64,000 nt of DNA from Cupriavidus sp. WKF15 (GTDB lineage Bacteria > Pseudomonadota > Gammaproteobacteria > Burkholderiales > Burkholderiaceae). The position numbers and the translations under genes are program-made. The stretch's first letter is position 1; every line of letters begins with the position of its first letter. The notes beneath the pieces were generated by a model, which worked only from the letters and a program-made list of their open reading frames with translations, was not told where the DNA came from and did not search any database. The stretch lies in assembly GCF_029278605.1 (NCBI RefSeq), contig NZ_CP119572.1:744001-808000 (forward strand), in the 5' to 3' direction. Below, piece after piece: positions 16,531 to 23,984 of this stretch.

Positions 16531-16950
16531 CTACTGCTTTGGCGCCGCGAGTTCCTGGCGCGCGGCGTTGTCCGCGGCCTGGTCCTCGGCCTTGCGCTCC
16601 TGCTTGGCTGCGTGGACGTCCTGCTTGTACTCGCCCTTTGCAGTCTTCTTGGTGGCCTTGTATTCATCGGCCGCCTTCTTGCGGGCCTCGCGGCGTTCCA
16701 CCAGCGGATCCTTCGGTGGTTCGATTTGCGTCATGCCTGGCGGCACGCCTTGCGCCCCCGCCGGTGTGGCCGGTGTGGCTGGAGTGGCTGGAGTGGCTGG
16801 AGTGGCTGGTGTGGCCGGGGTGGACTGGGTGGACTGGGTGGACGGAGTGGCGGGAGTCTGGGCAAAGGCAGCGGCACAACTCAGACCGGTCAGGACCGCG
16901 GCGAGTGCGCCGGCCACATGGGTCGGACGGACGGGCTTTTTCAGATCCAT
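16531..16950 (-). CDS. Exported protein with Thr-Pro-Ala repeats and a charged C-terminus
   Basis: About 139 residues, no named family recognised. It has a signal peptide (HVAGALAAVLTGLSCAAAFA), then a low-complexity linker of TPA and TQS triplets (about residues 36-65), then a lysine-, alanine- and glutamate-rich helical tail (RREARKKAADEYKATKKTAK). Such tails are common in small periplasmic proteins with stress or cell-wall-associated roles, but no function is claimed. ATG 16950 is chosen because GAGGTT precedes it; another in-frame ATG is 12 bases upstream. Confidence 0.6.
   Translation of the reverse strand: MDLKKPVRPTHVAGALAAVLTGLSCAAAFAQTPATPSTQSTQSTPATPATPATPATPATPATPAGAQGVPPGMTQIEPPKDPLVERREARKKAADEYKATKKTAKGEYKQDVHAAKQERKAEDQAADNAARQELAAPKQ
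16762..16850. repeat. 9-bp tandem repeat coding for Thr-Pro-Ala units
   Basis: On the + strand, GGTGTGGCC/GGAGTGGCT-type 9-mers are repeated about six times and are followed by two GGTGGACTG units. The repeat is wholly inside the exported-protein gene and in frame. Interruptions (GGTGTGGCC versus GGAGTGGCT) show it is partly diverged. Confidence 0.8.
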
Positions 16951-17121
16951 TTGGAACCTCATCGGGTTGTTGTCGAATGCGGCCCGCAGGCTGTTGCACG
17001 GGAGCAGGTAGCGGCACCTGTGATCCAGCGGTGCGTTGGCCGCAAGATTCACTCTAGCGAGGGGATGGGGTCGGGGATGTCGGGTTTGGGCCGAATGAGT
17101 GGGGGGAGGATGTCTGACAGC

Positions 17122-17168
17122 GGTGTCGTGCCTGGCGGGCGTGGTTGTTTCGCGGTTTGGCCGGCGGG
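17122..17168. repeat. Diverged relative of one arm of the 3015-3091 palindrome
   Basis: This stretch matches 3016-3062 at about seven bases in ten, including TGTCGTG, TGGC, GTTTCGC and GCCGGCG in the same order and spacing. The second arm of the palindrome is not preserved here. Both copies follow G-rich sequence. I infer two members of an intergenic repeat family. Confidence 0.4.
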
Positions 17169-17284
17169 TCACTTGGCCGGACGGCGAAAGTCAGCAAAAG
17201 GCGCATTTGGCGGCTGGGCGGTTTGCGAAAGCTGGTCGGCCGCTCATGGGTATGATGGCTCGGCCTTCGTGGTTTCCCTAGTTA

Positions 17285-17319
17285 CCCCGAAATGTCAATC
17301 TGATGCCCCGGATTGTCAA
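17285..17319 (+). promoter_or_regulatory. Paired AraC-type boxes (site A), 21-bp spacing
   Basis: CCCCGAAATGTCAA (17285-17298) and CCCCGGATTGTCAA (17306-17319) are direct repeats whose starts are 21 bp apart, two helical turns, as in AraC/XylS operators. The second box ends 91 bases before the ATG of the SDR gene at 17411. The same arrangement recurs at 20312, 26420, 27684 and 28891. Confidence 0.75.
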
Positions 17320-17410
17320 AATGCTCCGCCTTGCTCCTAGATACTTGGCGAGGTCGGCCGCAACGGCCCACGGTATCGACCTCTGACAAGATCGCAAGGA
17401 GAAGACCAGC

Positions 17411-18223
17411 ATGGAGCTTAAGGACAAGGTGGCAATCATTACGGGCGGCGGGCAGGGCGGCGGCGAAGGCATCGCGCGCGTGCTGGCGCGTGAAGGCGCC
17501 AGGATTGCCGTGGTGGACCTGAACCTTGACGCCGCCAGACGCGTCGCTTCCAGCATTGATCCGGACGGCAAGCGTGCGATCGCCATCCGCGCCGACATCA
17601 GCAAGAAGGCCGACACGGAGGCCATGGCCCGCCAGACGCTGGAGGCGTTTGCCGCGATCGACATCCTGGTCAATAACGCCGGCATCGGCGGCGCCTCCGC
17701 ATTGGTGTGCGACGTCACGGAAGAAAACTGGGACCGCGTGATGGGGGTGAACGCCAAGGGCATCCTGTTCTGCTGCCAGGCGGTCATCCCTGCCATGAAG
17801 GCGCAGGGCAAGGGCAAGATCGTCAATATCGACTCCATCGCCGGCATTCGCATGGCTTACTTCAGCAGTGTGGATTACACCGCGTCAAAGCATGCGGTCA
17901 CGGGACTGACGCAACACCTCGCATGGGAGCTGGCGGACCAGCGCATCAATGTCAATGCCGTGTGCCCCGGCGGCATCCTGACGCCTGCCATTGAAGCCTA
18001 TGCAAGTCCGGAAAAGCGCGATGCGCTGATCCGGCGGACGGTGCCGCTGGGCAGGTTCTGCAAGCCCGAGGAGATCGGCGAGGCGGTATCGTTCCTTGCC
18101 AGCGACCGTGCCGACATGATCACGGGCCAGATGCTGGCCGTGGATGGCGGCACCCTCACCGGATATGGCGAGGATCTCCGCGCGGTGCTGCGCCAGCGGC
18201 TCCAGGAAGAACGGGGCCATTGA
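17411..18223 (+). CDS. Short-chain dehydrogenase/reductase (classical SDR)
   Basis: A 270-residue Rossmann-fold oxidoreductase. The coenzyme motif is TGGGQGGGEG near residue 12; Asp 37 in AVVDLN suggests NAD(H) preference. NNAGIGG, the serine in NIDSIAG and the catalytic YTASK are all present. The alcohol or ketone substrate is unknown. ATG 17411 follows AAGGAGAAGACC. Upstream boxes of site A suggest AraC control together with other genes of the 17-29 kb cluster. It is a fully conserved SDR, unlike its neighbour at 18310. Confidence 0.9.
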   Translation: MELKDKVAIITGGGQGGGEGIARVLAREGARIAVVDLNLDAARRVASSIDPDGKRAIAIRADISKKADTEAMARQTLEAFAAIDILVNNAGIGGASALVCDVTEENWDRVMGVNAKGILFCCQAVIPAMKAQGKGKIVNIDSIAGIRMAYFSSVDYTASKHAVTGLTQHLAWELADQRINVNAVCPGGILTPAIEAYASPEKRDALIRRTVPLGRFCKPEEIGEAVSFLASDRADMITGQMLAVDGGTLTGYGEDLRAVLRQRLQEERGH

Positions 18224-18249
18224 GCTCGTCGCGACTGGCAGCCTTGAAG

Positions 18250-18275
18250 GCTGGCCCGCGCTGAAGCGGGCCGGC
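18250..18275. terminator. Hairpin between convergent SDR genes
   Basis: GGCCCGC (18253-18259) pairs with GCGGGCC (18266-18272), and the stem can be extended by flanking pairs. It lies 30-50 bases beyond both stops in the 86-bp gap between convergent genes and could serve both. No T-run, so this is a weak call. Confidence 0.35.
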
Positions 18276-18309
18276 AAGGCGAGGCTGCCGCCGCCGGTTC
18301 AGGGTAGGT

Positions 18310-19068
18310 TCAATAGTGGATGCTGCCGGGGATTCCGCCGCCGACCGCGATGGCTTCGCCATTGATGGCCACACTCAGCGGTGAAGCGAGGAAGGTCACC
18401 ACGCAGGCGACCTCGCTGGCATCGACCATGCGGCCGAGGCTGCTTCTGGTCGCCGCCCACGCCTCGGTTGCCGCATCGGTCTTCTCGGTGCGCGTGGGTC
18501 CGGGATGGACCGCCGTGACATTGATGCCCTTCGGGCCAAGTTCATCCGCGAGGTTCTTGGTGATCGCCGCCACGCCGACGTTGCGAAGCGTGGCGATGGG
18601 CCGGCCCGTATGGTAGATCGCCAGGCCGCCGATATTGATGATTCGTCCCCAGCCATTTGCGGCCAGATGCGGCGCCAGCGCCCGCGCGGTGCGAAGATAG
18701 CCGATGACCTTGATGTCGATATCTTCGAGTGCTTGCGCATCGACGATCTGGTCCAGCTGCGTGGCCGGCGAGATGCCGCCTGGCAGCGCCGCGGCATTGA
18801 CCAGGATATCGATGCCACCCAGGGCTTCGATCGCTTGCTCCACCATGGCGTCGACGGACGCCTTGTCGGCGGTATCGACCGTCAGCGGCACAATACGGCG
18901 GCCGCTCAGCGCCGCGAGCTCCGCGGCTGTCGCCTCCAGCGCCTCTTGCCCGCGCGCGGCGAGCACGACATCAACGCCTTCCTGCGCGAGCTGCAGGGCA
19001 ATCGTCTTGCCAATGCCGCGGCTGCCACCTGTCACGATGGCGCGCTTGCCTTCTAGCCTCAGGTCCAT
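18310..19068 (-). CDS. SDR-fold protein lacking the Ser-Tyr-Lys active site
   Basis: A 252-residue protein with a clear SDR nucleotide site (VTGGSRGIGK near residue 12) and overall SDR order. However, the Asn-Ala-Gly motif reads NAAALPGG and the active-site Ser position reads NIGGLAI. The Y-x-x-x-K segment is replaced: where Y-S-A-S-K would align, the sequence is A-T-L-R-N (residues 159-163). Either it uses other residues or it is not a standard dehydrogenase. A comparable subgroup of SDRs with R-N at this place exists to my knowledge. ATG 19068 follows GGAGAGATC. It lies downstream of an araC gene on the same strand (209-bp gap) and may be read through from it. Confidence 0.85.
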   Translation of the reverse strand: MDLRLEGKRAIVTGGSRGIGKTIALQLAQEGVDVVLAARGQEALEATAAELAALSGRRIVPLTVDTADKASVDAMVEQAIEALGGIDILVNAAALPGGISPATQLDQIVDAQALEDIDIKVIGYLRTARALAPHLAANGWGRIINIGGLAIYHTGRPIATLRNVGVAAITKNLADELGPKGINVTAVHPGPTRTEKTDAATEAWAATRSSLGRMVDASEVACVVTFLASPLSVAINGEAIAVGGGIPGSIHY

Positions 19069-19277
19069 GATCTCTCCGATTTCCTGCAATGTTCCAGCAA
19101 TGGGTTCCGGGCGATCATGCCCTGAGCACGTCGCCCCGTGATAGCGCATGCGTCCTGGTGGAGCGGTGATGCCCGCGCGCCGGGAAGCAACGTTACGGTA
19201 CCAGTAGGGCGCCAGCGCCGCTGGTCTTGCGCGCTTCGCGCGCACGATGGGTCTCCGCGGCATCGGCCAGCGCAGCG

Positions 19278-20294
19278 CTAGCGGGTACTTTCCCGTGCCG
19301 GTGATTGACGGCGCCACACCGTCACGCTGCAGCCAAAGCGCATGGAGAACCACCTGGAGAATGCACTAAGCGAGGAAAAGCCCAGCAGGATCGCAACGTC
19401 CGACAGCGGTCGCGCGCTGTTTTTAAGGTATCTCGTGACGAGGTCGACCCTGACGGCATCGACGACGGAAAGGTAGTTCTGTCCATAGGCAGCCAGGTGG
19501 CGATGCATCGTCTTGCGGTCGATGCCAAGCTGCCGGGCTACCTGTTCGGCCCCGCACTGGCCGGTTGGCAGCAGCGCGAATACCAGCTTGCGCACCTTGT
19601 CCGGCATGGTGGAGCCGGACTGCGCCAGCTTGGTATCCAGGAACTCGCGCGCATGACGTCCCAGTGCCGGATCCGGCGCTGCGTTGGCCACGTCGAGGTC
19701 GGAGGCGGCCAGCAGGATGCCATCGAAATCCTGGCGGAAGCGCACCGGTACACCGAACACGCGCCGATGCGTGGCAAGGCTGGCTGGCGCGGCATGGCTG
19801 AAGCAGACGCTGCGCGGCTTCCATGCCGGGCCCGCGAGCAGCTTGAACAACCGGAACCAGAGGCAGATCACGAACTCCGTCGATTGCCGCATGGAACCAT
19901 CCACGGACACGAGGAGTTCAAGCCTGACAAGCGCGGCGTCCCCGATCGTCTCGATGCGCATATCGAGACCTTCGTTGAGCAAATGCAGATAGCGCGCCAT
20001 CGCGTCCAGTGCGTCGCGCAGGGTGGCGCACTCGCGCATCGCCGTCCACAGTGGGCCCCGCGTTGTCAGTTGACGGGCTTCCGCCACGCGCAGCCCAAGG
20101 TCTTCCAGGCCGGCACGCCGTGCCGAATCCTCCAGCAGGCGCATGACCGACTTCGCCGGCACCCGCATTTCCGGGTCCACCAGCGCCGTCGGGCTGATAC
20201 CCGCCTGACGCAGCTGGCGATAGGGATCCAGGCCGAGCTGGCGGGCCACGTCGACAAACTCCGTCAGGTTCACATGTTGCAGCAGTGTCGACAT
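19278..20294 (-). CDS. AraC-family regulator with arabinose-binding-type N-domain
   Basis: A 338-residue regulator. Residues about 20-205 fit the N-terminal ligand domain seen in AraC regulators of the OruR/ArgR-like group (GPLWTAMRECATLRDALDAMARY). Residues about 235-330 form the double HTH (QVARQLGIDRKTMHRHL, then DVAILLGFSSLSAFSRWF). The paired boxes of site B lie 17 bases before its ATG, so self-regulation is plausible. The SDR gene at 20495 is divergent from the same gap. It is the best candidate for the regulator of the five box pairs, although the second AraC at 21317 is a paralogue and also possible. Confidence 0.92.
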   Translation of the reverse strand: MSTLLQHVNLTEFVDVARQLGLDPYRQLRQAGISPTALVDPEMRVPAKSVMRLLEDSARRAGLEDLGLRVAEARQLTTRGPLWTAMRECATLRDALDAMARYLHLLNEGLDMRIETIGDAALVRLELLVSVDGSMRQSTEFVICLWFRLFKLLAGPAWKPRSVCFSHAAPASLATHRRVFGVPVRFRQDFDGILLAASDLDVANAAPDPALGRHAREFLDTKLAQSGSTMPDKVRKLVFALLPTGQCGAEQVARQLGIDRKTMHRHLAAYGQNYLSVVDAVRVDLVTRYLKNSARPLSDVAILLGFSSLSAFSRWFSMRFGCSVTVWRRQSPARESTR

Positions 20295-20311
20295 AGGACT
20301 TCCCCAAGGTG

Positions 20312-20346
20312 CCCCAAAATGTAAAGTGGCTGCCCCCGAATGTCAA
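20312..20346 (+). promoter_or_regulatory. Paired AraC-type boxes (site B), 21-bp spacing
   Basis: CCCCAAAATGTAAA (20312-20325) and CCCCCGAATGTCAA (20333-20346), direct repeats 21 bp apart. The pair points toward the SDR gene at 20495 (148 bases before its ATG) and abuts the araC start (17 bases on the other side), so it could control both. Confidence 0.7.
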
Positions 20347-20494
20347 CGCGTCGCGCGCCAGTTCCTCAATACTGTGCATCGACCCTTCTGCATCGACCTC
20401 TACTACAACCTTTCGGAGTCGCAATGCGAGTCGAGCCACTTACGTGCGACACACACACACCATTGCAACGCAAAGCGAGACTGAGAAACTGACA

Positions 20495-21223
20495 ATGAGC
20501 CAGATCGACCCCAATATGCTCAGGGACAAGGTTGCCGTGATCACAGGCGCGGGCCGCGGCATCGGACGCACCATTGCACTGGCCTATGCCAGCGCCGGTG
20601 CTGCGGTGGTATGCAGCGCCCGCAGCGAGGCCGACATCGCGCAGACCGCCGCGCTGATCCGCGAAGCGGGTGGCCGGGCCATCGCGCAGACCGTTGACGT
20701 GGCGGACTACGAGACCGTCGCGGCCCTGTTCCAGCGCGCCAGCGATACCTTTGGCGGTGTCGATATCGTCGTGGCCAATGCCGGTGTCGCGCTCGAGCAG
20801 CGCCGGATCGCTGACAGCGATCCCGTGCTCTGGCGCAAGACCATCGATGTCAACCTGACGGGTGCCTACCACACCGCCCATGCCGCCATTCCCCACCTGC
20901 GCCGCCGTGGCGCCGGCAAGATCATCATGATCGGTTCCGGCCAGCGCAACCGGCCCAATGCGGGCCTGTCGGCCTACTCGTGCTCCAAGAGCGGCCTGTG
21001 GATGCTTACCCAGTCGCTGGCGATGGAACTCCAGGAGGACAACATCAGCGTCAATGAGCTGATACCGGGGCCGGTCAGGACGGACATGACGCGTGACGTC
21101 GCCATACCGCCCGGCGAATGGTTCAAGGATCCCGCCGATGTCGTCCCGCTTGCCCTGTTCCTGGCCGGCATGCCCGATTTCGGTCCCAGCGCGCAGAGCT
21201 ACAGCCTGATGCGCCGCGCCTGA
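20495..21223 (+). CDS. Short-chain dehydrogenase/reductase (classical SDR)
   Basis: A 242-residue SDR with all classical elements: TGAGRGIGRT at residue 14, ANAG, the active Ser in MIGSGQRN and YSCSK. Arg 38 in CSARSEAD hints at NADP(H). The substrate is unknown. The real start is ATG 20495 since the domain begins immediately; the open frame reaches back to 20309 through the divergent promoter. The second araC gene follows 93 bases after its stop on the same strand, so the two may share a transcript. Confidence 0.9.
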   Translation: MSQIDPNMLRDKVAVITGAGRGIGRTIALAYASAGAAVVCSARSEADIAQTAALIREAGGRAIAQTVDVADYETVAALFQRASDTFGGVDIVVANAGVALEQRRIADSDPVLWRKTIDVNLTGAYHTAHAAIPHLRRRGAGKIIMIGSGQRNRPNAGLSAYSCSKSGLWMLTQSLAMELQEDNISVNELIPGPVRTDMTRDVAIPPGEWFKDPADVVPLALFLAGMPDFGPSAQSYSLMRRA

Positions 21224-21316
21224 CACCATGCAGACGACCGGCGGGCGCGGACACCGCTCCCGCGACAACCGAAGGCTGCAAATGGCCTTGCAGCCGCTGC
21301 CCGTGCAAGGAGGCCC

Positions 21317-22375
21317 ATGAGTCGTTTAGTCCGCATCGCCACGCTGTCGCGCTATACCGAGGTGGCGCGCTCGGTCGGCCTGGATCCGCTGCGGATCCTG
21401 GCGGAAGTGGGGCTGCCGCCAAGCTGCCTGGACGACGGCGACAACCTGGTTTCCGCCAGCGCAGTCTGCCGCCTTCTCGAAATGTCCGCGGCAGCCTCCG
21501 ATGCCGAAGACTTTGGCCTGCGCATGGGGGAGGGCCGTCAATTGTCGGTATTGGGGCCGCTCGGCATGGCAGTGCGAGATTCGCGGACGCTGCGCGATGC
21601 GCTGGGTGCGATGGTGCGCTACATCACGCTGCACAGCGAGGCTCTGTTCCTCGGCGTGGAAGAACGGGAGGGCGCTCTGGTCATCCGCGTGTCGCTGATG
21701 GTCGAGCATTCCGGCTCGACACGCCAGGCCGACGAAATGGTAGTGGTGTCGCTTTACCGGATGCTTCAGGAGCTGATCGGTCCACGGTGGCGCGCGCGGC
21801 GTATCTGCCTTTCGCATGGCGCCCCGAGAAATCCGGCAGCGCACGCGCGCGTGTTCGGCCGGACCGTGGATTTCGGTTGCGACTTCAACGGCATTGTCTG
21901 CGAGCTGCAGGACATGGAGGCAGTGCCGTGCTCCGCGCGCCCGGAGCTGGCGCAGTACGCGCATGCCTATCTGGAATCACTGAGCGCGCGTGCGACCCTG
22001 TCCATGACCGAAAAAGTCCGGCGCATGGTGCTGTCCTTGCTCTCGTCGGGAAACTGCGGCGTGGAGCGCGTCGCCAGCCAGCTTGGCGTCGACCGGCGCA
22101 CGGTCCACCGCAAGCTGCTGCAGGAAGGCTCGACTTTCAGCAGCATTCTCGATGAGGTCCGTGCCTCGCAGGCGGTGCAGTATCTCCGGCATTCGGACCG
22201 CCCGGTCAGCTACGTGGCCGTGTTGCTCGGGTTTTCGATGCAGAGTGCGTTCTCGCGCTGGTTCCGCGGCCATTTTGGCTGCAGCCCCAGTGCATGGCGC
22301 AGCGATGGCATGCAGCCGGCCGGGCCGCTGCCGCGGCAACAGCTGCTGGCGGCGAGCCCCGAGCAGCGGGCGTAA
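21317..22375 (+). CDS. AraC-family regulator, second paralogue
   Basis: A 352-residue protein of the same architecture as the regulator at 19278: an N-terminal ligand domain (GPLGMAVRDSRTLRDALGAMVRY) and a C-terminal double HTH (RVASQLGVDRRTVHRKLLQ and YVAVLLGFSMQSAFSRWF). ATG 21317 follows GGAGGCCC. No 21-bp-spaced box pair was found in the 93 bases before it. The first helices of the two HTH regions are similar but not identical, so the two proteins may read related sites. It converges on the EthD gene with an 11-bp gap. Confidence 0.92.
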   Translation: MSRLVRIATLSRYTEVARSVGLDPLRILAEVGLPPSCLDDGDNLVSASAVCRLLEMSAAASDAEDFGLRMGEGRQLSVLGPLGMAVRDSRTLRDALGAMVRYITLHSEALFLGVEEREGALVIRVSLMVEHSGSTRQADEMVVVSLYRMLQELIGPRWRARRICLSHGAPRNPAAHARVFGRTVDFGCDFNGIVCELQDMEAVPCSARPELAQYAHAYLESLSARATLSMTEKVRRMVLSLLSSGNCGVERVASQLGVDRRTVHRKLLQEGSTFSSILDEVRASQAVQYLRHSDRPVSYVAVLLGFSMQSAFSRWFRGHFGCSPSAWRSDGMQPAGPLPRQQLLAASPEQRA

Positions 22376-22386
22376 CGCGGCGTTGC

Positions 22387-23091
22387 TCAGGCCGCCTGCG
22401 GCCAGACGATGCGGTGCTCTGCTTCGATCGACAGCGTCACGGCAGCGTCGGTATCGATAAAGTTCGCTTCGTCCGGCTTGACTGACTCCCGGAAGAGCGG
22501 CGAGCGCACCGCTGCCTGCAGCGCGGCATCATCCTCGAACCAGATCTGCGCCGCGCCGTCGAAGCGCGGCTCGCCTTGCTCACAGGCATCGGCACAGGCG
22601 GCCGGCAGCGTGGCACTCTGGACATAGCGGCGCAGACCCGGCACCGACGCGGCCAATGGCCCATGCGTGCCGCGCCAGTAGCGCAGCATGTCCGCGCGGC
22701 CGAGATTCGCCTTGCGCTTGAAGAAGGTCATTCGCTTTGGCAACGATTCGTCCCTGGCGATCGATGCGCCGGCGTGTACGACGTGATCCGTTGTGTGCAG
22801 ACGCACGCAGGGCCCGGGGGCGGCCAGTTTGCCAGCGCCCGCCAGCGCCGACCCGACATACTCCGCGCTGTGCAGGAGCGCATCGAGAGCCGCACTATCT
22901 TCGACCCAGATCTCGTCCACGGTATCGTAGTGCGCAGCCTGACCGGGGACCAGGCGGACAGTGTTCTGGACGTAGCGCCGCACACCGGGAAAGCTCGCCG
23001 CCAGCGGCGCATGCGCTTCTCGCCAGTAGCGCAGGAAATCGTGGCGGTCCACATCGGGGCGCCGCGTGCAGAGGAAGATGAGATGGATCAT
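22387..23091 (-). CDS. Protein with two EthD/dimeric alpha-beta barrel domains
   Basis: A 234-residue protein made of two tandem EthD-type domains. Each has the signature of a Tyr-Trp followed by His-Ala/Gly-Pro-Leu and Pro-Gly (DFLRYWREAHAPLAASFPG near residue 20, and DMLRYWRGTHGPLAASVPG near 135), which is often seen in single-domain dimers. The fusion therefore builds the dimer into one chain. Related proteins accompany ring-cleaving, ether-degrading or polyketide-type pathways, sometimes as cyclases or isomerases; the reaction here is unknown. Its ATG overlaps the stop of the upstream SDR gene by 4 bases (translational coupling). It is the last gene of the operon that starts at 26357. Confidence 0.8.
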   Translation of the reverse strand: MIHLIFLCTRRPDVDRHDFLRYWREAHAPLAASFPGVRRYVQNTVRLVPGQAAHYDTVDEIWVEDSAALDALLHSAEYVGSALAGAGKLAAPGPCVRLHTTDHVVHAGASIARDESLPKRMTFFKRKANLGRADMLRYWRGTHGPLAASVPGLRRYVQSATLPAACADACEQGEPRFDGAAQIWFEDDAALQAAVRSPLFRESVKPDEANFIDTDAAVTLSIEAEHRIVWPQAA

Positions 23092-23948
23092 GTCGCGGGC
23101 GTGCCGGTGGTGACGGCGGGCGCGCGCTCCAGCGCGCCGAGAATCCGCGCGAATCGCGCTTCCAGGCGCGGCCGCATGCGTGTCGGCGTGAAGATGTAGA
23201 ACTCGCCCGCCCGAATCGCCTCCAGTGTCTGGCTTGCCACCAGTTCCGGCGCCGTGCCAGCGGCAACACTGGCCCTGAACGATTCGCTGGCATGGCTCGA
23301 GCGTTCGGCGATGGGGGTCTTCACCGGGCCAGGACAAAGCACCGAAACACCAATGCCGGTGCCGCGCAGTTCCTGCTCGAGCGCCTCGGAGAGGGCTACC
23401 ACGCTGTATTTCGTGGCCGCGTAGGCGCCCATCGGGAAGTCGCTGTTCACCCAGAAGCCAGCGCCCGACGCCGTGTTGACGAAATGCGCCGGCTCGCCGT
23501 GCCGGCGCAGCAGCGGCAGGAAATGACGGATACCGTGAATCACGCCAAACACGTTGATGCCGAACGCGCGGATCCAGTCCTGCTCCGATAGCGAAGCCAG
23601 TTCGCCGCTCATATCGATGCCGGCGTTGTTGAAGACCAGGTGGATGCGCCCCAGTTTCGCCGCGAACTCCGCCGCCGCATCGCGCACGTCCGCATCGGAG
23701 GAAACATCCAGTACGCGCGTGCAGATGCGCCTGCCGGTCGATGCGAGCTGCTCGCGTGCAGTGTCAAGCCCGTGCGCGTCGATGTCGGCCAGTGCAAGGT
23801 CGGCACCGCGAGCCGCCAGTGCCTCGGCCAGTGCCAGGCCGATGCCCGACGCGGCGCCTGTGATGATTGCCGTCTTGCCCTGAAAGTCCTGAAGGCGGGG
23901 GCGGGCGTTCGGCCGGGACTCGTTGCCGCCGATGTCTGTATGAATCAT
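23088..23948 (-). CDS. Short-chain dehydrogenase/reductase (classical SDR)
   Basis: A 286-residue SDR with TGAASGIGLA near residue 31, Asp 55 (ALADID, NAD-type), NNAGID, the Ser in NTASGAG and catalytic YAATK. It has a longer C-terminus than the other SDRs of the cluster, ending FYIFTPTRMRPRLEARFARI, as seen in the group that acts on bulky hydrophobic ketones or alcohols. It lies between the medium-chain reductase (36-bp gap) and the EthD gene (4-bp overlap), so these three are almost certainly co-transcribed. Substrate unknown. Confidence 0.9.
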   Translation of the reverse strand: MIHTDIGGNESRPNARPRLQDFQGKTAIITGAASGIGLALAEALAARGADLALADIDAHGLDTAREQLASTGRRICTRVLDVSSDADVRDAAAEFAAKLGRIHLVFNNAGIDMSGELASLSEQDWIRAFGINVFGVIHGIRHFLPLLRRHGEPAHFVNTASGAGFWVNSDFPMGAYAATKYSVVALSEALEQELRGTGIGVSVLCPGPVKTPIAERSSHASESFRASVAAGTAPELVASQTLEAIRAGEFYIFTPTRMRPRLEARFARILGALERAPAVTTGTPAT

Positions 23949-23984
23949 GGATATTGGTGGTTAAGGGCTGCGCGGCCGCGGCAT

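Larger units (their letters stand above)
16951..17410. other. Divergent intergenic region with a repeat relic and AraC-type boxes
   Basis: A 460-bp gap between the starts of the exported-protein gene (minus) and the first SDR gene (plus). It contains a G-rich stretch (about 17055-17112), the diverged repeat at 17122-17168, and the paired boxes at 17285-17319. Nothing else was recognised. Confidence 0.6.

Noticed and set aside
16762..16850. Direct repeats considered as a CRISPR-like array
   Set aside because: Units are 9 bp without spacers and in frame in a gene, so they are a coding tandem repeat.
19069..19277. AraC-type boxes upstream of the SDR without Y-x-x-x-K
   Set aside because: No box pair with the 21-bp spacing was found; only GGAAC/ATTGC pieces at a different spacing occur.
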